Shown: piece by piece, positions 1 to 8,413 of the stretch
Layout: every line of letters starts with the position of its first letter
How positions within the stretch are numbered: position 1 is the first letter of the stretch
Assembly: GCA_036521415.1 (NCBI GenBank)
Contig: DATDHU010000086.1
Span: 1 to 29,136 of the forward strand
Direction: 5' to 3'
From: DASXMT01 sp036521415
GTDB lineage: Bacteria; Actinomycetota; Acidimicrobiia; Acidimicrobiales; RAAP-2
DNA: 29,136 nucleotides
Notes under the pieces: model-generated
Told to the model about the DNA's origin: nothing
Seen by the model: only the letters and a program-made list of their open reading frames with translations
The model's database searches: none
Translations under genes and position numbers: made by a program

Positions 1-1529
1 CCAATGCCGGGGGTCTCAACCCGGCCGGACTGGCCGATCAGGTCCGAGCCCTGGCCGAGAAGCTCGGGCTCGGCATCGCCGTCGCCCACGTCGAAGGCGA
101 CGACCTGGTCGGCCGCATCGCCGACCTGCAGGCCCAGGGCCATGACCTGGCCCACCTCGATACCGGCCTCCCCTTGGCCGAGGCGAACGGCGAGGTGGTC
201 ACGGCCAACGCCTACTTGGGGGCGTGGCCCATCGTCGAGTCGCTGCGAAGCGGGGCGGACGTGGTCATCTGTCCTCGGGTCACCGACGCGTCGCTGGTGG
301 TGGGGCCGGCCGCCTGGCACCACGGCTGGGGCGAGACCGACTGGGACCGCCTGGCCGGGGCGGTGGCCGCCGGCCACCTCATCGAGTGTGGTCCCCAGGT
401 GACCGGTGGGAACTACGCCTTCTTCACAGGGGTCCCCGGCCTCGAGCATCCTGGCTTTCCCATCGCCGAGGTGGGGGACGACGGCTCGTCGACTATCACC
501 AAGCACCCCGGCACCGGCGGCGAGGTGTCGGTGGGCACGGTCACGGCCCAGCTGCTCTACGAGATCGCCGGCCCGGAGTACTCCAACACCGACGTGGTGG
601 CCCGCTTCGACACCATCGAGCTCGCACAGGATGGCCCTGACCGGGTGCGGGTGTCGGGCACCCGGGGCCTGCCGGCACCGAAGGACGTGAAGGTGTCGAT
701 CAACCTGTTGGGGGGTTGGCGCAACACCATGACCTTTGTCCTTACCGGGCTGGATATCGAGGCCAAGGCCGCGCTCACCCTGAAGACAATGGAGGAGAAG
801 CTGGGCGGCACCGAGCAGTTCAGCGCGTACGACACCTTGTTGATCCGCTCGGACAAGCCCGACGCACCGACCAACGCCGAGGCCTCTGCCGAGCTCCGGA
901 TCACGGTCAAGGACACCGACCAGTCCAAGGCGGGCCGCCGGTTCGCCGACGCGGCCACCGAGCTGGCCCTGGCCGGCTACCCCGGCTTCCACCTCACCTC
1001 GCCGCCCACCGACGCCACCGCTTACGGCGTGTTCTGGCCCGCGCTGATCCCGGCCGAGTTGGTAGAGCCGGTCGTGGTCCAGGCCGACGGCAGTCGGGTG
1101 GTCGTTCCCCACCGGGCGTTCCGCTCGGAGGTCCCGGCCGGACCCCTCCCCGAGCTCCGCCAGGCCGCCCAGTTCCCGGCCGAGCCGGTGGCCCGCATGC
1201 CCCTCGGCACCATCATCGGCGCCCGCTCGGGCGACAAGGGGGGCAACGCCAACGTCGGGCTGTGGGCCGGCCGAGCCTCGCACTACGTCTGGATGCGCGA
1301 CTTCCTCACCATCGAGCGCATGGGCGAACTGCTCCCCGAGGCCGGCGGGCTCGAGATCCGCCGGTATGAGCTCCCGAGGGTGCTGGCCCTGAACTTCGTG
1401 GTAGTCGGGCTCCTAGGCGAGGGGGTGGCCTCTTCCACCCGTCCAGATCCACAGGCCAAGAGCCTGGGCGAGTACGTTCGGAGCAGGCTGGTCGACATCC
1501 CCGTCCACTTCTTGCCCGATCGCCACTGA
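1..1529 (+). CDS. AtuA/DUF1446 family protein, 5' end outside window
   Basis: The reading frame is open from base 3 with no start codon needed: it begins NAGGLNPAGLADQV, a typical internal AtuA-family segment, so the gene starts upstream of the window. The visible part is about 508 residues. It contains the conserved family core (VICPRVTDASLVVGPAAWHHGW, split here only as recognisable pieces such as CPRVTDASL and GGNYAFFTG) and a C-terminal AtuA-like ferredoxin-fold region (GTIIGARSGDKGGNANVG near the end). The family is named for acyclic terpene utilisation in Pseudomonas, but its biochemical reaction is not settled; in actinobacteria such genes commonly sit beside acyl-CoA carboxylase or dehydrogenase genes, as here (acyl-CoA dehydrogenase 157 bp downstream). 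A role in degrading branched or terpenoid acyl-CoAs is inferred. A shorter internal ATG at 174 exists but conserved sequence precedes it. The stop is TGA at 1527-1529, followed by an in-frame repeat tract. Confidence 0.88.
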   Translation, partial: NAGGLNPAGLADQVRALAEKLGLGIAVAHVEGDDLVGRIADLQAQGHDLAHLDTGLPLAEANGEVVTANAYLGAWPIVESLRSGADVVICPRVTDASLVVGPAAWHHGWGETDWDRLAGAVAAGHLIECGPQVTGGNYAFFTGVPGLEHPGFPIAEVGDDGSSTITKHPGTGGEVSVGTVTAQLLYEIAGPEYSNTDVVARFDTIELAQDGPDRVRVSGTRGLPAPKDVKVSINLLGGWRNTMTFVLTGLDIEAKAALTLKTMEEKLGGTEQFSAYDTLLIRSDKPDAPTNAEASAELRITVKDTDQSKAGRRFADAATELALAGYPGFHLTSPPTDATAYGVFWPALIPAELVEPVVVQADGSRVVVPHRAFRSEVPAGPLPELRQAAQFPAEPVARMPLGTIIGARSGDKGGNANVGLWAGRASHYVWMRDFLTIERMGELLPEAGGLEIRRYELPRVLALNFVVVGLLGEGVASSTRPDPQAKSLGEYVRSRLVDIPVHFLPDRH

Positions 1530-1556
1530 CCGGACGACCCACGAAGCAGCTGCTCG

Positions 1557-1666
1557 GCCATCGAGCAGGCAACTGGTCGGGCCATCGAGCAGGCAACTGG
1601 TCGGGCTATCGAGCAGGCAACTGGTCGGGCCATCGACCAGGCAACCGGATGACCAGGCAACCGGAC
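1557..1666. repeat. 24-bp tandem repeat, three near-perfect copies plus degenerate copies
   Basis: A 24-bp unit is repeated at 1560-1583, 1584-1607 and 1608-1631, with a single C/T difference at the end of copy 2. A fourth, diverged copy follows at 1632-1655, and its tail (GACCAGGCAACCGGA) is itself repeated at 1635-1649 and 1651-1665. A poorer copy with a 1-bp deletion precedes the array at about 1541-1559. The unit length is a multiple of three, and in the frame of the upstream AtuA-family gene it would read AIEQATGR, but that gene's TGA lies before the array. The tract fills most of the 156-bp gap before the acyl-CoA dehydrogenase. Replication slippage is the simplest origin; there are no spacers, so it is not CRISPR. 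Confidence 0.9.
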
Positions 1667-1685
1667 AAGCACAAGGAGCCGCGCC

Positions 1686-2849
1686 ATGGACTTCACCCAA
1701 TCCGACGAACACGTGATGCTACGCAAGGCGGTCGGCGCCATCGCCTCCAAGTTCGGGCACGAGTACTACGTGGCCAAGGCCCGCGCCGACGAGCGGACCG
1801 AGGAGCTCTGGCACGCTATCGGGGAGGCGGGGTTCCTCGGGGTCAACGTTCCCGAGGAGTACGGCGGTGGCGGCATGGGCATCACGGAACTGGCCCTGGT
1901 GAGCGAGGAACTGGCCGCGGCCGGTTGCCCGCTGTTGATCATGGTCGTGTCGCCGGCCATCTGCGCCACCATCATCGCCAAGTTCGGCACCGACGAGCAG
2001 AAGCAGCGGTGGCTCCCCGGCTTCGCCACCGGCGAGATCAAGATGGCCTTTGCCATCACCGAGCCTGACGCCGGCTCCAACTCCCACAACCTGTCGCTCA
2101 CCGCGACCAAGGACGGCGACATCTACCGCCTCAACGGTTCGAAGTACTACATCTCGGGCGTGGACGAGGCCGACGCCATCTTGGTGGTGACCCGGTCGGG
2201 CATCGACAAGGAGACCGGACGGGGACGTCTGTCCCTGTTCGTGGTGGACACCGACACGCCCGGACTGGACAAGACGGTCCTGCCCGTCGAGATCACCGCT
2301 CCGGAGAAGCAGTACACCTTGTTCTTCGACAACGTCCAGGTCGACGCCGACCGGTTGATCGGCTCGGAAGGCGAAGGACTCCGACAGGTGTTCTTCGGCC
2401 TCAACCCGGAACGGATCCTCTCGGCCTCGATGGCCAACGGGATCAGCCGGTACGTCCTCGACAAGGCTGCGGCCTATGCACGGGAGCGCGAGGTATGGGG
2501 GACGCCGATCGGGCGCCACCAGGGCATCGCCCACCCGCTGGCCAAAGCCAAGATCGAGGTGGAGCTGGCCCGGCTGATGACCGACAAGGCCGGGTGGCTC
2601 TGCGACCATGCCGGCGACACCCCCGAGGCAGGCGAGGCGGCCAACATGGCCAAGTACGCGGCGGCTGAGGCAACGGCAGCCGCTCTCGACCAGGCCATCC
2701 AGACCCACGGCGGAAACGGCATGTCCTCCGAGTACGGCCTGGCCGACCTGTGGGGCATGGTTCGCCTGCTGCGGATCGCCCCGGTCAGCCGGGAGATGAT
2801 CCTGAACTTCGTGGCCCAGCACTCATTGGGACTGCCCAAGTCGTACTGA
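1686..2849 (+). CDS. Acyl-CoA dehydrogenase, IVD/LCAD-like catalytic arrangement
   Basis: A 387-residue FAD-dependent acyl-CoA dehydrogenase, the normal family length, oxidising the alpha-beta bond of an acyl-CoA and passing electrons to ETF. The ATG at 1686 follows AAGGAG at 1673-1678 with good spacing. The N-terminal helical domain is followed by the family signature AFAITEPDAGSN (about 121-132) and NGSKYYISG (150-158), then the C-terminal helical domain with REREVWGTPIG (about 266-276) and THGGNGMSSEYG (340-351). The usual YEGT segment carrying the catalytic Glu of medium-chain enzymes is replaced by APVS (365-368), so that Glu is missing. Instead E242 in NPERIL aligns by eye with the alternative catalytic Glu of isovaleryl- and long-chain-CoA dehydrogenases. 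The substrate may therefore be branched, bulky or long (inference), which fits the AtuA-family neighbour. Function class is secure; substrate is not. Confidence 0.95.
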   Translation: MDFTQSDEHVMLRKAVGAIASKFGHEYYVAKARADERTEELWHAIGEAGFLGVNVPEEYGGGGMGITELALVSEELAAAGCPLLIMVVSPAICATIIAKFGTDEQKQRWLPGFATGEIKMAFAITEPDAGSNSHNLSLTATKDGDIYRLNGSKYYISGVDEADAILVVTRSGIDKETGRGRLSLFVVDTDTPGLDKTVLPVEITAPEKQYTLFFDNVQVDADRLIGSEGEGLRQVFFGLNPERILSASMANGISRYVLDKAAAYAREREVWGTPIGRHQGIAHPLAKAKIEVELARLMTDKAGWLCDHAGDTPEAGEAANMAKYAAAEATAAALDQAIQTHGGNGMSSEYGLADLWGMVRLLRIAPVSREMILNFVAQHSLGLPKSY

Positions 2850-3008
2850 ACCGGTACCGATCGAGCACCGGCCCGTGCCCTGCTCGGTGACAGGCGGAGT
2901 AGGCGGTACGCTGGGCCCGCGGATCGCCCGTCCGGAAGCAGTGACAGGGCGACACTCCCGGGCTACCGCAACCCGCTCCGTACCACCGAAAGGCCCGGCA
3001 ACGCCCTC

Positions 3009-4838
<1,830 letters not shown>

Positions 4839-4916
4839 GCATTCTGGGTGCGACCCTGCCGGCTGACCCACTGCATGCCACCACCGCATGCCGAGGTCTG
4901 CTGCACCGCCACTCTT

Positions 4917-4942
4917 ACCTGAATCTTCACAAGAATTCAGGT
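4917..4942 (+). terminator. Hairpin downstream of typA (terminator or operator)
   Basis: ACCTGAAT (4917-4924) pairs with ATTCAGGT (4935-4942), and CTT (4925-4927) with AAG (4931-4933), leaving a CAC loop and one bulged A. This gives an 11-bp stem in an otherwise featureless gap. There is no following T-run, so a classical intrinsic terminator is not shown. It also lies 44 bp upstream of the next promoter and could be an operator instead. Confidence 0.4.
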
Positions 4943-4985
4943 CGTTCTCGGTGAGCTCTCAGGTCGCCCACAGAGGCGGTCGGCA

Positions 4986-4991
4986 TAGTTT
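4986..4991 (+). promoter_or_regulatory. -10 box (TAGTTT) of a putative leaderless promoter for the 4997 operon
   Basis: TAGTTT ends 5 nt before the GTG at 4997, and no Shine-Dalgarno sequence precedes that GTG. This TANNNT-to-start distance is what leaderless actinobacterial mRNAs show. No clear -35 is visible. The same arrangement recurs at 10812 and 14305 in this window. Confidence 0.55.
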
Positions 4992-4996
4992 GACCC

Positions 4997-5614
4997 GTGG
5001 ACAGAAGACCGGGCGACAAGACGATCTGGATGGTCAGGCACGGGGAAAGCACCTGGAACGTGCTCGGGCTGGTCCAGGGGCATGCTGACGGCGCCGCACT
5101 GACCAGACAAGGCCGGCGACAGGCCCTGCTGTTGGCCCACCAGCTCGGCGGCCGCAGGTTCGAAGCCATCTACACCAGTGATCTCGGCCGTGCCCGGGAG
5201 ACGGCCGACTTCCTGGCCAAGTTCCTGCGGCTCCCGGCCCAGACACACACTGCCCTCCGGGAGCGATGCCTCGGCGAGCTCGAGGGCTCACCGGTGGGCC
5301 GGCTGCGACCGGAGGACACCGGCATCTCCGGCGACCAGGTGGTGGACATCCACGCCCGGCCGGCCGGTGGGGAATCGCTCGAGAAGCTCTACCGACGGGC
5401 CGGCGGCTTCGTCGACTGGTTCCGCCATCAGCCGATCGGCGCCGACGCACTCGTCGTCACCCACGGGGGCACCATCCGCATGCTTCGGGCCTATTGCGCC
5501 GAACGCCCCGTGGACGGCTTGGCCTGGGACACGGTCCCCAACGGCAGCCTGTGGCGTGTGCGGGTGCCCAGCCGGAACGCCGTAGACGGCCCTCTACCAG
5601 CTCGAGCAATCTGA
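4997..5614 (+). CDS. Histidine phosphatase family protein (phosphoglycerate mutase-like)
   Basis: A 205-residue protein of the branch-1 histidine phosphatase superfamily. The phosphorylated histidine is H15 in VRHGEST (13-19). SDLGRARETA (61-70) carries the phosphate-binding arginine region, E89 in LRER is the likely acid, and the second histidine is H156 in VVTHGGTIRML. The family removes phosphate from diverse small molecules; the substrate cannot be read from sequence. The GTG start is chosen because the catalytic RHG lies only 13 residues in and a -10 box sits just upstream. It opens a coupled operon, 15 bp before a ComA-like gene. In the ComA pathway the product is a phosphorylated acid that needs a phosphatase (ComB in archaea), so this enzyme could fill that role for the neighbour's product (inference). 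An alternative is general metabolite housekeeping. Confidence 0.92.
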   Translation: MDRRPGDKTIWMVRHGESTWNVLGLVQGHADGAALTRQGRRQALLLAHQLGGRRFEAIYTSDLGRARETADFLAKFLRLPAQTHTALRERCLGELEGSPVGRLRPEDTGISGDQVVDIHARPAGGESLEKLYRRAGGFVDWFRHQPIGADALVVTHGGTIRMLRAYCAERPVDGLAWDTVPNGSLWRVRVPSRNAVDGPLPARAI

Positions 5615-5629
5615 GAACGGAGCGACCAG

Positions 5630-6406
5630 ATGAACCCAACAGCACTCCTGCTGCCCCAGCGCGAGGTCAAGCCCAGGTCAGCCGGCATCACCATGATGGT
5701 CGACGGGGGCCTGCCCACCCGGTACTTCGAAGACGTCGTCGACAGCGGAGCCGAGTACCTCGACTTCGTGAAGTTCGGCTGGGGAACCGCCGTCGTGACC
5801 AACGACCTCCGCGAGAAGATTGAGATTCTCCAGGGCGCCGGGGTGGACTACTACTTCGGGGGGACGCTCTTCGAGAAGTACGTGCTCCAGGATCGTCTCG
5901 ATGCCTTTCGGGACCTATGTCACGACCACTCGTGCCAGTTCGTGGAGGTGTCCAACGGGACGATCGACCTGAGCAACTCGGAGAAGGCCGGGTACATCAG
6001 GAAGCTCTCCGATGACTTCCGGGTGATCTCCGAGGTCGGGTTCAAAGACGCCGGGCGTTCCGAGAACCTTCCACCCAGCATGTGGATCGAGTGCACCCAC
6101 GAGGACCTCGACGCCGGGGCCTGCCTGGTCACCCTGGAAGCCCGCGAGAGCGGCAAGTCGGGCATCTGCCGCCCCGATGGCCAGCTCCGGTTCGGCCTCA
6201 TCGAGGACCTGTTGGCCAGCGGGCTCCGCATCCAGGACCTCCTGTTCGAAGCGCCTTCGGTCGAGCTGCAGAACTACTTCGTGAAACGGGTGGGTCCCGA
6301 CGTCAACCTGGGCAACGTCGCCGCCACCGCCATCTTGGGCCTCGAGACCATCCGGCTCGGGCTGCGGGCCGACACGTTGACCTGTTTCGACGGCGGGGCG
6401 GCGTGA
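5630..6406 (+). CDS. ComA-like (phosphosulfolactate synthase family) protein, active-site variant
   Basis: A 258-residue TIM-barrel protein matching PF02679 in length and motif order: DFVKFGWGTA (45-54), FGGTLFE (76-82), EVSNGT (106-111), SEVG (134-137), ARESGK (161-166), LFEAP (205-209), VNLGN (225-229) and LETIRLGLRADT (near 238-249). ComA adds sulfite to phosphoenolpyruvate to give phosphosulfolactate, the first step of coenzyme M synthesis. From memory, archaeal ComA and Bacillus YitD have DKG in the first strand and GKK after the SEVG-like motif; here these are DGG (25-27) and GFK (137-139). Two otherwise conserved lysines are thus replaced, so the standard reaction is doubtful. GGAG at 5619-5622 gives the ATG a 7-nt spacer. 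The following gene overlaps its stop (GTGA at 6403-6406), so the product is made together with the VOC, ligase and acyltransferase proteins. The family is secure; the reaction is not. Confidence 0.85.
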   Translation: MNPTALLLPQREVKPRSAGITMMVDGGLPTRYFEDVVDSGAEYLDFVKFGWGTAVVTNDLREKIEILQGAGVDYYFGGTLFEKYVLQDRLDAFRDLCHDHSCQFVEVSNGTIDLSNSEKAGYIRKLSDDFRVISEVGFKDAGRSENLPPSMWIECTHEDLDAGACLVTLEARESGKSGICRPDGQLRFGLIEDLLASGLRIQDLLFEAPSVELQNYFVKRVGPDVNLGNVAATAILGLETIRLGLRADTLTCFDGGAA

Positions 6407-6810
6407 GGGACGGCGGGGACGCCTTCCACCTGGCCATCCCGGCCTACGACCTGGCCGAGTCGGAGCACTTCTATGTCGATCTGCTCGGTTGCAAGCTGGC
6501 CCGGCGCTACCAGGACCGCATCACCCTCGATTTCTTCGGTGACCAGGTGGTGTGCCATCTGACCGAGCGGCCGGCGGTCGTAGGCGGCGAGCTGGACCTG
6601 TACCCGCGGCACTTCGGGGTGACCTTCCGGCGGGGCGAGGACTTCGACAGCGTCCTGTGCCTCTGCGCCCAACGTGAGATCCCGGTGTTCCGGGATCTGT
6701 CCACCCGGTTCGACGGGAAGCCCGAGGTGCACCGGACCCTCGTGCTGTGCGACCCGTCGGACAACCTCATCGAGTTCAAGCACTACGCCGATCCCCGGAT
6801 GATGCACTGA
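6403..6810 (+). CDS. VOC-family protein, COG3565-like predicted extradiol dioxygenase
   Basis: A 135-residue vicinal-oxygen-chelate protein. The start is taken as GTG 6403, which overlaps the ComA-like stop (GTGA) and puts the first VOC strand at the expected N-terminus (AFHLAIPAYDL). The pattern FHLAIP...FYVDLLGCK...ITLDFFGDQVVCHL...DNLIEFKHY matches what I recall of COG3565. Likely metal ligands are the His of FHL, the His of VCHL and the Glu of IEFK. VOC enzymes carry out dioxygenase, lyase, isomerase or epimerase chemistry on metal-chelating substrates such as 2-hydroxy or 2-oxo acids, so the substrate could be the ComA-like product (inference). It is a single VOC half and would need to dimerise. 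The next gene starts 1 bp after its stop. Family call is good; the specific reaction is unknown. Confidence 0.83.
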   Translation: MRDGGDAFHLAIPAYDLAESEHFYVDLLGCKLARRYQDRITLDFFGDQVVCHLTERPAVVGGELDLYPRHFGVTFRRGEDFDSVLCLCAQREIPVFRDLSTRFDGKPEVHRTLVLCDPSDNLIEFKHYADPRMMH

Positions 6811-6811
6811 T

Positions 6812-8413
6812 ATGTCCGCCGACACCCAACTGCTCTGGCGGCCGACCGCCGTCGCACCCGGGAACGCCATCGCCGAGCTGGTCCGGTCCCGGTCGCTGCT
6901 CTATGGCGAGGCCGTCTATCTGACCGAGGCCAGGGGTTCGAGGCAGGTCTCGTTCCGCGACCTCGAGCACCGGGTGGCGTCCCGGATCGCCGAGCTCGAC
7001 GATCGAGCGGTGGCTGCCGACGCCACCGTGGGCATCGCCGTCGCCGACCCCCTCGAGTTCGCAGTGCTCTTCTTGGCCGTCATGGCCTCCGGTCGCTGGG
7101 TGGCCCCCCTCGACCCGAGTAGTTCACCCGAAGCAATCGCCACGGCCGTATCCCGCCTCGAGATCTCCCTCATGGTGTCCGATGGCGGGCCCCGGGTCCC
7201 GCCCGACCTCGACTGGACCGACGCCGGCGGAGACCCTCGCCCGTGTGCCCCGGTCCCCATCGAGCGTGCGCTCGAGGAAGGGACGCTGAGCCCCGCTGGG
7301 ATGGGAGGCGCCGTCTTGGCCTCGTCGGGAACCACGGGAGCGCCCAAGGTGGTCCCCGTCTATCAGGGCCGCCTGCTCCACGCCGCCCGTGCCGTCGCCA
7401 CCCATCACCGTCTCTCGCCCAGGGACACCGGGTTCAACCCACTCCCCCTGTTCCACATCAATGCCGAGGTGGTCGGGTTGCTGGCCAGCCTGGTGGCCGG
7501 GTCCAACCTCGTGCTCGACGACCGGTTCCATCGGACCGGGTTCTGGGCCTTGATGGCCCGCCACGGCGTGACGTGGGTCAACGCCGTCCCCGCCATCGTC
7601 TCCCATCTCGCTGATCCCGATTCCGACGAGGCCATTCCACCCGGGATCCGGTTCGTCCGCTCGGCATCGGCCCCCCTGCCGGCGGCCACCCTGTCCCGGT
7701 TCGAGGCCAACACGGGCATACCGGTGCTCGAGACCTATGGCATGACCGAGGCGGCCAGCCAGATCGCGGCCAACCCGCTGACCGGAACACGAAAGCCCGG
7801 TTCGGTGGGACTGCCGGTTGGCGTCGAGCTGCGCATTACCTCCGACCAGGGTCCAGACGCACCGGCGGGGGAAGCGATCGAGGGAGCCCCGACCGATTGC
7901 GCACGCCCGGGCCACGTCGAGATCCGAGGGCCGTCCGTCATCACCGCCTACGGCGGCAACGGCCACCGTGACCGGTTCACCGACGACGGCTGGCTGAGAA
8001 CCGGGGATCTGGGCTACTTCGACGAGGACGGCTTTCTCTACCTGGTCGGACGCACCGACGACGTGATCAACCGGGGCGGCGAGAAGGTCTACCCGAGAGA
8101 CATCGAAGAGGAGATCCTGGTCGACCCCGACGTCGCCGCCGCCGCGGTGGTGGGCGACGAGGACGCAGTGCTCGGCCAGGTGCCGGTGGCCTTCCTGGTG
8201 CTGCAGAACGGCGCCCATGCCGCGCACGCCGACACCGTCGCCTACATCGCAAACCGGGTGCGCAAGCACCTCGATGCCACGTTGGTGCGCGCCCAGCAGC
8301 CGGTGGCCGTGCACGTGGTCGAGCGATTGCCGGCCGGAGCCAACGGGAAGGTGCAGCGGCGGGCCCTCCGCCAGCAGCGGCCCCCGACCCTGTTCAGCCT
8401 CGACTGCCGATGA
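6812..8413 (+). CDS. AMP-forming acyl ligase / acyl-CoA synthetase
   Basis: A 533-residue member of the ANL (acyl-CoA synthetase, NRPS adenylation, luciferase) superfamily, at typical length. The ATP-binding loop is SSGTTGAPK (171-179), motif A5 is ETYGMTE (307-313), the hinge region reads GYFDEDGFLYLVGR followed by DDVINRGGEKVYP, and the C-terminal catalytic lysine is K513 in GANGKVQ. It would activate a carboxylic acid as acyl-AMP and transfer it to CoA or another thiol; no carrier protein is encoded nearby. The start lies 1 bp after the VOC stop and its own stop overlaps the next start (ATGA at 8410-8413), so it is translationally coupled on both sides. In this operon it would supply the activated acyl group for the membrane acyltransferase, or activate the acid made by the upstream enzymes (inference). 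The acid substrate cannot be predicted by eye. Confidence 0.93.
   Translation: MSADTQLLWRPTAVAPGNAIAELVRSRSLLYGEAVYLTEARGSRQVSFRDLEHRVASRIAELDDRAVAADATVGIAVADPLEFAVLFLAVMASGRWVAPLDPSSSPEAIATAVSRLEISLMVSDGGPRVPPDLDWTDAGGDPRPCAPVPIERALEEGTLSPAGMGGAVLASSGTTGAPKVVPVYQGRLLHAARAVATHHRLSPRDTGFNPLPLFHINAEVVGLLASLVAGSNLVLDDRFHRTGFWALMARHGVTWVNAVPAIVSHLADPDSDEAIPPGIRFVRSASAPLPAATLSRFEANTGIPVLETYGMTEAASQIAANPLTGTRKPGSVGLPVGVELRITSDQGPDAPAGEAIEGAPTDCARPGHVEIRGPSVITAYGGNGHRDRFTDDGWLRTGDLGYFDEDGFLYLVGRTDDVINRGGEKVYPRDIEEEILVDPDVAAAAVVGDEDAVLGQVPVAFLVLQNGAHAAHADTVAYIANRVRKHLDATLVRAQQPVAVHVVERLPAGANGKVQRRALRQQRPPTLFSLDCR

Noticed and set aside
1557..1666. Possible CRISPR array
   Set aside because: The repeats abut directly with no unique spacers, so this is a tandem repeat.
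2862..2886. Possible terminator after the acyl-CoA dehydrogenase (CGAGCA...TGCTCG)
   Set aside because: Only 6-bp arms with a 13-nt loop and no T-run; not enough to call.
2887..2912. Possible typA promoter (GTGACA and TACGCT)
   Set aside because: The spacing between the two boxes is about 14 bp, too short for a standard promoter, and neither box is a close match.
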